64,000 nt of DNA from the NCBI RefSeq assembly GCF_000698125.1, contig NZ_BAXA01000011.1, forward strand, positions 79,359 through 143,358. Reading direction: 5' to 3'. Position numbers and translations under genes: made by a program. Of this stretch, positions 9,161 through 17,174 are shown in pieces. A model generated the notes under the pieces. That model made no database searches. It was not told where the DNA came from and saw only the letters and a program-made list of their open reading frames with translations. Source of the DNA: Geomicrobium sp. JCM 19038. GTDB taxonomy: Bacteria; Bacillota; Bacilli; Bacillales; Marinococcaceae. The number at the start of each line of letters is the position of its first letter. Position 1 is the first letter of the stretch.

Positions 9161-9514
9161 GTGGTGTGTAGTGCTTTGTTATTAATTAATAATAGGTTGT
9201 TAAAGTCTTCACCGATTTTTATCATGATAGTTTTATTATTTGGTTGCACCTTTGGTTCAGAGAATAATACTTCTATAACATTCTCGAAAGAAGAGCAAAC
9301 CGATAATTGTACTGCTGCTAGTATTTACATAAATAAAGACCAGAAAGATAAGCTTATGACTATTTATCAAATCGGCGAAGAACGAGCAGAGCAAATACTA
9401 GATTTGAGAGAACAAAAACTGTTTAACGAATTTGAGGATTTGATAAGAATTGATGGGATTGGTAACGAACATTTAGAAGCTATTGAGAAAAAAAGTGATA
9501 TTTGCTTTAATTAA
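9161..9514 (+). CDS. Helix-hairpin-helix lipoprotein, ComEA-like domain
   Basis: About 117 residues. A hydrophobic N-terminal segment ends in a lipobox-like LLFGC, so the mature protein is probably membrane anchored outside the cell. The C-terminal 60 residues form paired helix-hairpin-helix motifs (IYQIGEERAEQILDLRE and IDGIGNEHLEAI) as in ComEA DNA receptors. Start choice is uncertain: GTG 9161 or 9164, or TTG 9176, with GGGTGGTG as a weak ribosome site. No competence genes are adjacent. Role unknown; extracellular DNA binding is an inference. Confidence 0.65.
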   Translation: MVCSALLLINNRLLKSSPIFIMIVLLFGCTFGSENNTSITFSKEEQTDNCTAASIYINKDQKDKLMTIYQIGEERAEQILDLREQKLFNEFEDLIRIDGIGNEHLEAIEKKSDICFN

Positions 9515-9581
9515 TGGTAAGTGTATTGAATCCTTGCATTACTTGCGGGGATGTAATTATAAGTTCAGGTAATAAATAACC

Positions 9582-9628
9582 AAAAATCCAATCTAGGTGA
9601 CTAAAAGTTCACCCTAAATTGGATTTTT
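9582..9628. terminator. Bidirectional terminator
   Basis: AAAAATCCAAT ... ATTGGATTTTTT with inner GGTGA/TCACC pairing forms a stem-loop between the convergent HhH lipoprotein gene and the peptide-binding lipoprotein gene. T-runs exist in both directions. Confidence 0.75.
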
Positions 9629-11223
9629 TAATAACCACTGTCACTTTCACTAAGACTTACATTCTTTAATTGCAATACTCCGTTTGGCAAGTGGATAAAG
9701 CCATCCACGTGGTCAGACAAGCCGACGATATAGTCGTTGTGAACGGTAAAGATTGCAGGTGCATCATCTACGATTTGTTGTTCAATTTGTTCATAGAGTG
9801 CGAGTCTTGCATCTTCATCTGTTTCTTCACGTGCTTGAATGAGCCACTCGTCAACCTCTTCGTTTTGGTAGAATGTCTGGTTCCCAGCTGAACCTAGGTT
9901 GTCAGAGTGATAGTTCGGGTGCAATGCATAATCCGCATCCCCTGTAGCTGAAGACCAGCCAAGAACGAACATGTCTGAATTCCCTTCGCCAACCGCATCG
10001 AGGTAAGCTCCCCATTCCATTAATTCAATGGACAACGTTACGCCAACTTCTTGAAAGTAATCTTGTACAAGTTCGGCGACTTGTACACGTAATGGATTCG
10101 CATCGTTCGTTAAGATTGTTGCTTCAAATCCATCTTCATAGCCTGCTTCTGCTAGTAATTCTTTTGCTTTTTCAGGGTTGTATTCTAACGGTTCAATGTT
10201 GCTTGAATACCCAAACGTATTCTCAGTAAGTGGCGATTCAGCGACAAGTCCATACCCATCGTACAAACCTTCAAGTAACGTTTCCCGATTTACGGTCATT
10301 GTTAACGCTTGGCGAACAAGTGGATCGTCAAACGGTTCCACCTCGGTATTGAAGCCGATGTATTCGTAGCCTAATTGTTCTTGAGTGATTACAGAAACGT
10401 CATCCATATGATCGAACTGACCGACATTTGCAGGTTCGATTTGTTGCATATAATGAGCTTCTCCTTGCTCCATCATGGCAATACGAGTTGACTGTTCAGG
10501 TACAACTTTGAATGTTGCTTGGTCAATTGCAGGAACTTCTCCGTAATAGGATTCATTTGCGGATAATACGAGTTCATTTCCTTGTTCCCAAGAATCGAAT
10601 TCGAAAGGTCCTGTCCCAACAGGATTCATCGTTAGATCTGATTCACCTGCTTCATCTTGCTCAATTGCTTTTGGGCTCACAATTCCAGCTGATCCGTGAG
10701 CAAGGTGAGCGGGAAGAGGTGCAAATGGCGCCGATGTTTTGAAATGGACGGTGTACTCATCAACCGCCTCAATGTCTTCAACGAGTTCAAATAAAGACGC
10801 GCGTGGTGATGCGGTGTCAGGATCTAGAAATCGCTCGAAATTTGTGACAACGGCATCGGCGTTAAATGGCTCGCCGTCATGGAATGAAACGTCTTCACGT
10901 AAGTTGAATTCCCATGTCAAATCGTCGATCTGATCATAAGATTCAGATAACGCAGGTTGTAATTCCATGTTCTCATCATTCATCACAAGGTTCTCATAAA
11001 TGTTCGTAAAAACGATGGTTGAAGGGATATCCGTCGCTGCGTGTGGATTTAACGTTACAGGATCTGAGGGCATCGCCAATATGAAATTGCCACCTGCTTC
11101 AACTTCACTACTCGTTTCATTAGCATTTGAACTCGTCTCGCTCTCTTCTGGATCACTTGAACAAGCGGTGAGTAGCAGTGCACTACTAAGTCCAAGGACA
11201 AGTGCGTTTCTTTTTGTCATCAT
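9628..11223 (-). CDS. Family 5 peptide/nickel-type ABC substrate-binding lipoprotein
   Basis: About 531 residues. A lipoprotein signal ends ALLLTACSSD, followed by a Glu/Ser-rich linker and an SBP_bac_5 body: HAATDIPSTIVFTNIYENL, WEFNLREDVSFHDGEPF, NPVGTGPFEF and RQALTMTVNRE. Such proteins deliver oligopeptides, glutathione or nickel chelates to Dpp/Opp-type permeases, but no permease or ATPase genes lie next to it. AAGGAG supports ATG 11223; an upstream TTG in frame is less likely. The strongly acidic body fits a saline or alkaline habitat. Confidence 0.88.
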   Translation of the reverse strand: MMTKRNALVLGLSSALLLTACSSDPEESETSSNANETSSEVEAGGNFILAMPSDPVTLNPHAATDIPSTIVFTNIYENLVMNDENMELQPALSESYDQIDDLTWEFNLREDVSFHDGEPFNADAVVTNFERFLDPDTASPRASLFELVEDIEAVDEYTVHFKTSAPFAPLPAHLAHGSAGIVSPKAIEQDEAGESDLTMNPVGTGPFEFDSWEQGNELVLSANESYYGEVPAIDQATFKVVPEQSTRIAMMEQGEAHYMQQIEPANVGQFDHMDDVSVITQEQLGYEYIGFNTEVEPFDDPLVRQALTMTVNRETLLEGLYDGYGLVAESPLTENTFGYSSNIEPLEYNPEKAKELLAEAGYEDGFEATILTNDANPLRVQVAELVQDYFQEVGVTLSIELMEWGAYLDAVGEGNSDMFVLGWSSATGDADYALHPNYHSDNLGSAGNQTFYQNEEVDEWLIQAREETDEDARLALYEQIEQQIVDDAPAIFTVHNDYIVGLSDHVDGFIHLPNGVLQLKNVSLSESDSGY

Positions 11224-11267
11224 TATCAATCTCCTTATTCTCTTAGGTGTCTACTTCCTTTAGAAAT

Positions 11268-11279
11268 GTAACGCGTTAC
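11268..11279. promoter_or_regulatory. Perfect 12-bp palindrome upstream of the peptide-binding gene
   Basis: GTAACGCGTTAC is a perfect palindrome 45-56 bases before the start codon at 11223, where an operator would sit. The regulator is unknown. Confidence 0.35.
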
Positions 11280-11362
11280 TACCAATCAGTCCTTTAAGTA
11301 TACAAGTAATTCTGAATAGTTCAATGATCAAATTCTCTGCATTTCGTTATTTTTGGAAAGTT

Positions 11363-11403
11363 GTTGATGTAGATTATGACATCAACCTAACATGTACTAT
11401 AAT
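11363..11403 (+). promoter_or_regulatory. metNIQ promoter with inverted repeat over -35
   Basis: GTTGATGT (11363-11370) and ACATCAAC (11379-11386) form an 8-bp inverted repeat with an 8-base spacer. It overlaps a weak -35 (ATGACA, 11376-11381), 16 bases before -10 TATAAT (11398-11403). This looks like a repressor operator. I see no S-box or T-box leader before the gene. Confidence 0.45.
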
Positions 11404-11450
11404 AAAAAAGTTGTTACTTTAGCCTTTGTATGATGGAATGGGGTTTATTT

Positions 11451-12185
11451 GTGATTGAATTGCAAAACGTAACGAAAAAGTTCGGTAACCATACGGCTAT
11501 TCAAAACGTTTCCTTAACCGTACATCAGGGTGAAATTCATGGTTTGATCGGGGCAAGTGGGGCTGGAAAGTCAACGATGCTAAGGGTAATGAATTTACTT
11601 GAAATTCCAGATTCGGGATCGGTTTATGTTGGTGAGCGTGAGTTAACGACACGTTCAAAACGCGAACTGCGAGAAGCTCGCAAACGAATAGGCATGATCT
11701 TTCAACATTTTAACCTTGTCTTAAATAAAACTGTCGAACAAAATGTAGCCGTTTCCTTGCAGCTTGCACAAGTGCCTAAGCATCAGCGAATAGATCGTGT
11801 GCGGGAATGTTTACGCTTTGTTGGATTAGAAGATCAAATGGATAAGTATCCTGCTCAGTTAAGCGGAGGACAAAAGCAACGTGTTGCTATTGCACGCGCA
11901 TTAGCAAATGAGCCTGAAGTTCTTCTTTGCGACGAACCAACGTCGTCACTTGATCCTCATACGACTTCAGAGATTCTAACCGTTATCCGTGATATACATG
12001 AACGTCTCGGTGTGACAGTGATTATCGTAAGCCATGAAATGAACGTCATCAAAAGCATTTGTCAACGAGTGACTGTCATGGATCAAGGAACGATTTATGA
12101 AACGGTACAGATTGAATCGTCGGGAATACCTAGAAGTGATCGAAGTCCTGAAAGGTTTATAAAGGAGTTAAAAAATGATGCCTGA
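11451..12185 (+). CDS. metN: MetN-like ABC importer ATPase, short form
   Basis: 245 residues from GTG 11451, giving the typical MIELQNVTKKFG start. Walker A GASGAGKST, signature LSGGQKQR, Walker B VLLCDEPTSSLD and the H-loop SHEMNVI are intact. Classical MetN is about 340 residues because of a C-terminal NIL/ACT-like regulatory domain; that domain is absent here, so feedback inhibition by methionine is unlikely. It overlaps metI by 11 bases. The MetI/MetQ partners suggest methionine or a related amino-acid derivative as substrate. Confidence 0.82.
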   Translation: MIELQNVTKKFGNHTAIQNVSLTVHQGEIHGLIGASGAGKSTMLRVMNLLEIPDSGSVYVGERELTTRSKRELREARKRIGMIFQHFNLVLNKTVEQNVAVSLQLAQVPKHQRIDRVRECLRFVGLEDQMDKYPAQLSGGQKQRVAIARALANEPEVLLCDEPTSSLDPHTTSEILTVIRDIHERLGVTVIIVSHEMNVIKSICQRVTVMDQGTIYETVQIESSGIPRSDRSPERFIKELKNDA

Positions 12186-12840
12186 CATTCTTTTGCGTTA
12201 TCAAGCGGAAATTTGGCAGGCAATCGGAGAAACGTTTATTATGGTAGGCGTTTCAATTCTTGCTGCTATTCTAGTAGGGCTGCCTGTTGGTACACTGCTG
12301 TATTTGTGTCGAAAAGGTAACTTGTTAGAAAATCGTTTTGTTTTTTCTTCGCTGAACCTGCTCGTTAACATTATTCGCTCGTTCCCGTTTTTGCTTCTAG
12401 TCGTCTTCTTAATTCCTTTTACTCGTCTTATTATGGGGACAGCGATCGGTACTGCGGCTGCAACGGTCCCTTTATCAATCATTGCATTTGCTCATTATTC
12501 TAGGCTCGTGGAACAATCCTTGTTAGAAATTCCTAAAGGTGTGATCGACGCAGCGGTTTCCATGGGAGCTTCGGTGAAAGAAGTCGTCTTTAAATTTCTA
12601 CTTGTAGAATCAAGGTCGGGATTAGTCGTTGGACTTACGATGTCGACGATTAGCTTTATTAGCTATTCAACCATTATGGGGGTCGTTGGAGGCGGAGGCG
12701 TTGGTGACTTTGCCATACGTTATGGTTATCAACAGTTTCAAACGGATTTAATGCTATATGTCATTGTTATTATGGTTATACTCGTTCAGATGATTCAATT
12801 TATCGGAATGACCATTGCAAGAAAGATCGACAAACGTTAG
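12175..12840 (+). CDS. metI: MetI-like ABC importer permease
   Basis: 221 residues with five to six membrane helices. The coupling-helix region SLLEIPKGVIDAAVSMGAS matches the EAA motif of methionine permeases (EVPxGxxEAAxSMGA), and VGGGGVGDFAIRYGYQ near the C-terminus is a MetI hallmark. AAAGGAG precedes ATG 12175. It is the middle gene of a three-gene importer operon. Confidence 0.88.
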   Translation: MMPDILLRYQAEIWQAIGETFIMVGVSILAAILVGLPVGTLLYLCRKGNLLENRFVFSSLNLLVNIIRSFPFLLLVVFLIPFTRLIMGTAIGTAAATVPLSIIAFAHYSRLVEQSLLEIPKGVIDAAVSMGASVKEVVFKFLLVESRSGLVVGLTMSTISFISYSTIMGVVGGGGVGDFAIRYGYQQFQTDLMLYVIVIMVILVQMIQFIGMTIARKIDKR

Positions 12841-12856
12841 GAGAGATTGATTCACC

Positions 12857-13720
12857 ATGAAAAAACTTACGACACTAGTTGCAATACCTGCTCTATTATT
12901 AGCTGCATGCGGCACAACTGAAGATCAACAAGAAACAGATTCAACCGAAGAAACGACGGAAAGTACAGAAGAAGCAACTGAGGAAAGTGAAGAAGTTACT
13001 CTAGACGTTGCTTCCTTAATTCCTCCGATGACTGAAATTCTCGAATTAGTTGAACCAGAACTGGCTGAAGAGGGCATTGATCTAAACGTTGTTGTACTTG
13101 GTGACAATATTCAACCGAATGATGCCTTACATCATGAAGAAGTAGATGCGAACTTTTTCCAACACGTTCCGTTTATGGAAGAGTACAACATTAATAACGA
13201 TGCATCTCTAGTACCTGTGGAGCCGATTTATTTCGCTAACTACGGTGTATATGCTGCTGATTATGAATCAATGGACGAACTTCCAGAAGGTGCAACGATT
13301 GCAATTGCAAATGACATCTCTAATATTGATCGTTCGCTACAGCTGCTCGCGCAGCATGATGTTATTGAGCTAGAAGAAACCGATGAGCGTTATTATACAC
13401 AGTCTCATATTAGTGAGAACCCGAATGATTACAACTTTGAAGAAGTCGATTTACTTATGCTCGCCAGAATGTATGACGATGCAGATGCGGTTGTCATAAC
13501 TCCGGCTTATGCTGAGCCGTTAGGATTAACTCCTGCAAATGACGCGCTTCTCACTGAAGGAACAGAAAATGAATTCGCAATTACACTTGTCGCTCGTGAA
13601 GATAACGTAGACGAAGAGGCAATTCAAACACTCGCAGAGGTGATGACTAGTGACATCGTTCGTGACTTTCTAGAAGAAAATTACGACGAAACAGCAATCC
13701 CTGCTTTTGATCATGAATAG
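12857..13720 (+). CDS. metQ: MetQ/NlpA-like substrate-binding lipoprotein
   Basis: 287 residues. The signal ends ALLLAACG (lipobox LAAC), followed by a Thr/Glu-rich acidic linker and the NlpA fold: LDVASLIPPMTEILELV, VDANFFQHVPFMEEYN and TIAIANDISNIDRSLQLLA. It should capture D/L-methionine or a close analogue for the MetNI permease. Low-complexity acidic spacers like this are typical of the lipoproteins in this genome. Confidence 0.88.
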   Translation: MKKLTTLVAIPALLLAACGTTEDQQETDSTEETTESTEEATEESEEVTLDVASLIPPMTEILELVEPELAEEGIDLNVVVLGDNIQPNDALHHEEVDANFFQHVPFMEEYNINNDASLVPVEPIYFANYGVYAADYESMDELPEGATIAIANDISNIDRSLQLLAQHDVIELEETDERYYTQSHISENPNDYNFEEVDLLMLARMYDDADAVVITPAYAEPLGLTPANDALLTEGTENEFAITLVAREDNVDEEAIQTLAEVMTSDIVRDFLEENYDETAIPAFDHE

Positions 13721-13729
13721 AAAACGAAT

Positions 13730-13758
13730 GACTTGGATGTATTTCCAAGTCTTTTTTT
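13730..13758 (+). terminator. Intrinsic terminator of metNIQ
   Basis: GACTTGGA / TCCAAGTC stem followed by a run of seven T, ten bases after the metQ stop. Confidence 0.85.
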
Positions 13759-13855
13759 GTTGTTTTTGCATTCAAAAGTAAGCAAAATCATTGTATTTAT
13801 CTAGTAGAAACTGGTATCGTAATTCTAACTAATTGAGAAGATGTGAGGTGCAACG

Positions 13856-13978
13856 ATGAAAATTGCGCTACTTATGGTAGTTAGTATGTTGTCAGTTGTC
13901 ATTGCAAGTCACGTAGAACCATCCAGTGAAGAAGTCATCCTTGAAGCCGATGAAAAAGACGATGAAGGCACTTTATAA
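13856..13978 (+). CDS. Phr-like small exported peptide candidate
   Basis: A 40-residue open frame that starts MKIALLMVVSMLSVVIASHV behind GTGAGGTG, with a hydrophobic secretion-type N-terminus and an acidic tail ending DDEGTL. Size and shape match Phr signalling precursors, whose last five or six residues are released and re-imported to inhibit Rap proteins. It ends three bases before the end of a convergent Rap-like gene, whereas classical phr genes follow rap in the same direction. Function is inferred from size, signal and neighbour only. Confidence 0.45.
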   Translation: MKIALLMVVSMLSVVIASHVEPSSEEVILEADEKDDEGTL

Positions 13979-13981
13979 TTG

Positions 13982-15067
13982 TTATTCTACAATGTTTTTG
14001 TTCTGCCGCTTTGCCAGTGACAAATAATCATAGGCTTTCTCGTAATTGCTATTGACATAGTAATAGTCTGATACCTCGTGAGCCAACTCAATGAGCTCGA
14101 TTTGGATTCCGAATTTCTTTAATTGTTGAAAGCCTTCCTGAATCATCCCATCATGAAAAGGTTTATATAAGAACACACCTCTAGATATCATACTTTTTGC
14201 ACGAAACTCTTCAAACCGTTTGTGATCTTTTGTAAGCGCCTCTTCAATTTTATGTAATAATTGATCCCCTTCTTTTTGTTTACCTTGTCGAAAGCACGAA
14301 TTTGCAAGCCGATAGAGGGTGTCCGCTTGGAATTCTAGTCGTAATTCTTCATCAACGTTCAACGCCATCTTAAACCTCTGTTCTGCATCATTGTTGTAAT
14401 GAAAAAGGTAGTCATTTTTAGCGATGCTTTGATATAAAACTGCACGCTGGCGGTCTTTAAGTCCTTGAATGGTAAGTGCATCTTCGAATGTGGATTTTGC
14501 TTTTTCATAATAGCCAGTTTTTGAATAAATGTTCCCGATCAGCACTAGCGCACGAATGGTTTTTTTCGTAGATGCATGACTTTTCTTATATGTGTCGTAG
14601 GCTTTTATGGCATAGTTTAAGGCTGTTATGCTTTCTCCTAGATGATTGAACGTGTTCGCTTGTCGAAGATAAAAGTTGGCTTGATCAATATCGCATAACA
14701 CACCAAGCTGTTTTTCAGCGGCGGTGTAATGCTTTAACGCTTTATAATAGTTTTTGGAGTGATTAAGTAGCGTACCTTCCATATAATGATAAAGGTACAT
14801 CAGTGTTTGTTCTGAATCCTTTTCTGAAGAAGGCTGCTCTTGAAAAGGTTCATTTGGATGGTTGTTTTGTTTTTCGCTTTTTGAGAGCATCATTTGGTGT
14901 TTAGAATAAAGCAAGTTGTAATAGGATTTTGTTTGTGGATCTAAATGTAGGAATGGTAGATTTTCAGTAAGCTGATCTCGGATCTGAGCGGCTTTTTCAA
15001 GATCATTTAGAGATAAACAATGTAGCCAAGAACCTAAGTCTTTTATGATTTCATATTCTTCAGTCAA
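13982..15067 (-). CDS. Rap-like TPR regulator (aspartate phosphatase family)
   Basis: 361 residues, about the usual Rap length. The N-terminal three-helix part contains SYYNLLYSKHQMML, like the Rap YYxLLxxRH segment. From about residue 95 to the end there are TPR pairs such as ALKHYTAAEKQLG, ALNYAIKAYDTYKK, AKSTFEDALTIQ and NYEKAYDYLSLA. Rap proteins dephosphorylate Spo0F or block ComA, and Phr peptides inhibit them. Whether this member retains phosphatase activity or is a DNA-binding relative cannot be told from sequence. Confidence 0.75.
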   Translation of the reverse strand: MTEEYEIIKDLGSWLHCLSLNDLEKAAQIRDQLTENLPFLHLDPQTKSYYNLLYSKHQMMLSKSEKQNNHPNEPFQEQPSSEKDSEQTLMYLYHYMEGTLLNHSKNYYKALKHYTAAEKQLGVLCDIDQANFYLRQANTFNHLGESITALNYAIKAYDTYKKSHASTKKTIRALVLIGNIYSKTGYYEKAKSTFEDALTIQGLKDRQRAVLYQSIAKNDYLFHYNNDAEQRFKMALNVDEELRLEFQADTLYRLANSCFRQGKQKEGDQLLHKIEEALTKDHKRFEEFRAKSMISRGVFLYKPFHDGMIQEGFQQLKKFGIQIELIELAHEVSDYYYVNSNYEKAYDYLSLAKRQNKNIVE

Positions 15068-15335
15068 GTTTAAATGCTCCTTTCCTGTGTAACTCCATGA
15101 ATAATCGCACTTTCTATATATTTAACTAGCATAATACAACAAAAATCTCTCGAATAAAATATATTCTGGTAGTTTAAGGAATATTAGATAGGATTCGACA
15201 GCGGTTGTCTAAAACGAGACTGAATGATGTCGTAATTTAAATGGGTGATGAATTTTGTCTAACGAAGTAAACGTTCATAAGGAGGAATAATAGGGCGAAC
15301 TAAACGCTACTTAATTAAACGAAGGAGGTAGTGCG

Positions 15336-15620
15336 ATGAAGCATTCTCTGAGAGAAATTGCCTTTGATGGCAGAGTTTATCGATGGCAGAAATCATTTGT
15401 ATTTATTGTGTTATATACAATCGTATTCATTATAGGTTATTTCACCGATTTAGTAGCAATTTTGTATGGAACAACGTTGACAGCTTCAGTCGTTGCTTCC
15501 ATTATTCTTCTTTTATCGATCCTTTTATATCGCCATAACAAACCTCGCGGAGAAGTGATCAAAGATGGCGTTGGTCTTGCAGTTTGTGTGATTATTCTTA
15601 TCGTTTTTTTGAATCTCTAA
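15336..15620 (+). CDS. Small membrane protein, unknown
   Basis: 94 residues with three predicted membrane segments (around 22-37, 42-63 and 76-93) and basic loops between them (YRHNKPRGE). GAAGGAGG precedes the ATG. It is 22 bases from the following hydrolase gene and probably co-transcribed. I do not recognise the family. The 268 bases upstream hold only an AT-rich promoter-like stretch and an isolated GGAGGA without a good start. Confidence 0.7.
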   Translation: MKHSLREIAFDGRVYRWQKSFVFIVLYTIVFIIGYFTDLVAILYGTTLTASVVASIILLLSILLYRHNKPRGEVIKDGVGLAVCVIILIVFLNL

Positions 15621-15642
15621 CACTGAACAGAGGGGAATCAAA

Positions 15643-16194
15643 GTGTCTAAACAAGTGTTATTCGTTCATAGTGCAGGTCCCCAAAATGCTCACGAAGGAA
15701 GTGACGCTTTTAAAGCATCACTCGTTCAACAACTAAGCAATGATTATCAATGGGTGGCCCCGCCAATGCCGTTTCCAGAGGATCCAACGTATGCTCAATG
15801 GAAATCTGTTCTAGACGAATCCTTTGCATCGCTAAATGATGATGTAATCTTAATTGGACATTCGTTAGGAGGATCAGTGTTGTTGAAATACCTTTCGGAA
15901 GAAACGTGTCATGTCTCCATTTCTACTTTGTGTTTGATCGCATCGCCATTTTGGGGTGTGGATCAATGGAGACGAAAGGACTTTGTGTTAGCAGAGGACT
16001 TCGAATCAAGGCTGCCAAACATTCCTCATATCTATTTCTATCAAAGCAAAAGTGATGAACAAGTACCAGAAACTCATATGACGTATTATGCAGAAAGAAT
16101 TCAAAGCTTGCACATGAGAATGCTTTCAGGAAATGATCATCTGTTTCAAAACGGGTTGCCTGAATTGGTTACTGATTTAAAGCAGCTGCAATAA
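15643..16194 (+). CDS. RBBP9/YdeN-type serine hydrolase
   Basis: 183 residues from GTG with AGGGGAA upstream. The alpha/beta-hydrolase features are KQVLFVHSAGP at the N-terminus, nucleophile elbow GHSLGGS near residue 74, Asp in QSKSDEQVP and His in GNDHLFQ. This is the small YdeN/RBBP9 hydrolase group with largely unknown substrates. It follows a small membrane protein gene. Confidence 0.82.
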   Translation: MSKQVLFVHSAGPQNAHEGSDAFKASLVQQLSNDYQWVAPPMPFPEDPTYAQWKSVLDESFASLNDDVILIGHSLGGSVLLKYLSEETCHVSISTLCLIASPFWGVDQWRRKDFVLAEDFESRLPNIPHIYFYQSKSDEQVPETHMTYYAERIQSLHMRMLSGNDHLFQNGLPELVTDLKQLQ

Positions 16195-16302
16195 CCACTG
16201 TATGATACTTCGTAGTTGATTCACGTAAGACGTTCGTTCTAAACTAAGAAGACAGATTACAGATTAATCCCAACACATAAAGATATAGTAGAGGAGTAAT
16301 GC

Positions 16303-16923
16303 ATGAACTGTTTATTACTAGGCGCCACAGGAAGAGTAGGAAGTCATGTCGTAAATCATGCTCTAAAAGAAAATCACTACGTGACACTCTTGGTGCGAAC
16401 ACCAGAGAATGTTCAAAGTACGCATGAAAATTTAACGATTATAAATGGAAATGTCTTAAATAAAGCTGATATTACTCGTGCTATGAAAGGTATGGACTTT
16501 GTCATTAGTGCACTCAATACAGATGGTTCAACGACATTGTCACAGAGCATGCCACTCATTATAGACGCCATGAAAGAAGAGGGAGTAAGGCGAATCATTA
16601 CGGTAGGTACTGCTGGTATTTTGCAAAGCAGATCATCACCTGAATTGCTTCGTTATCAATCCAGTGAATCAAAGCGCAAATTAACTCGAGCAGCAGAAGA
16701 TCATCACCGAGCTTACGAATGGTTGAAGACGTCGGGTCTCGATTGGACGATCGTTTGTCCAACCTATTTACCAGATGGGGAGTACACTGGACAGTATCGA
16801 GTAGAACGTGACTTCTTGCCAGAAGAAGGAGCGAAAATATCTGTACCTGACACGGCAGAATTCACATGGAAGCAAGTTGACTGTGATCAGTACATAGGAG
16901 CAAGAGTAGGAATCGCCTATTAA
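16303..16923 (+). CDS. NAD(P)-binding NmrA/SDR-like protein
   Basis: 206 residues. The Rossmann loop LLLGATGRVGSHV at the N-terminus, then DFVISAL and RIITVGTAGIL, and SGLDWTIVCPTYLPDG near the C-terminus are typical of atypical short-chain dehydrogenases (NAD(P)H-binding, PF13460-like). The catalytic Tyr-x-x-x-Lys is not clear, so it may act as a redox sensor or isomerase-like enzyme. AGAGGAG precedes the ATG. Confidence 0.78.
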   Translation: MNCLLLGATGRVGSHVVNHALKENHYVTLLVRTPENVQSTHENLTIINGNVLNKADITRAMKGMDFVISALNTDGSTTLSQSMPLIIDAMKEEGVRRIITVGTAGILQSRSSPELLRYQSSESKRKLTRAAEDHHRAYEWLKTSGLDWTIVCPTYLPDGEYTGQYRVERDFLPEEGAKISVPDTAEFTWKQVDCDQYIGARVGIAY

Positions 16924-17043
16924 TAGAGGCATATCTGTTAACCATGTTAGATTGCATATGAAAAAGTTCTCCAGATAATTAGTGCACTTTTGGCGACAAA
17001 TGCTAACAAATTGAGTAGTAGTACATGATTGATGAAATTATTC

Positions 17044-17091
17044 GCGCGGTTCTAGTTATGCATATTTGCATAACTAGAACCGTGCTTTTTT
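17044..17091. promoter_or_regulatory. Inverted repeat: sigma-54 activator site and/or terminator before nhaC
   Basis: Arms GGTTCTAGTTATGCA (17048-17062) and TGCATAACTAGAACC (17067-17081) are perfect around a TATT spacer and are followed by six T, so the RNA would also form a terminator. The core TTATGCA-n4-TGCATAA is identical to the core of the repeat at 20785-20816. Its centre is 64 bases before the -12 GC of a sigma-54 promoter, against 65 bases at the second site. A dual role is likely. Confidence 0.65.
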
Positions 17092-17114
17092 GTGGTTAGA
17101 CTGCATTAGTAAGT

Positions 17115-17130
17115 TGGCAAGCTTTTTGCA
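17115..17130 (+). promoter_or_regulatory. Sigma-54 promoter of nhaC
   Basis: TGGCAAGCTTTTTGCA has GG and GC ten bases apart, matching the -24/-12 consensus TGGCAn6TTGCA. It lies 45 bases before the nhaC start, with an inverted repeat upstream. Confidence 0.75.
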
Positions 17131-17174
17131 AGTTCAATTCTTTTAAATAGATACACGCAAAAGGAGAGAAGGGA

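Noticed and set aside
11280..11450. SAM (S-box) riboswitch or T-box before metNIQ
   Set aside because: The stretch is too short and lacks the conserved helices or a T-box sequence; only an inverted repeat over the promoter is seen.
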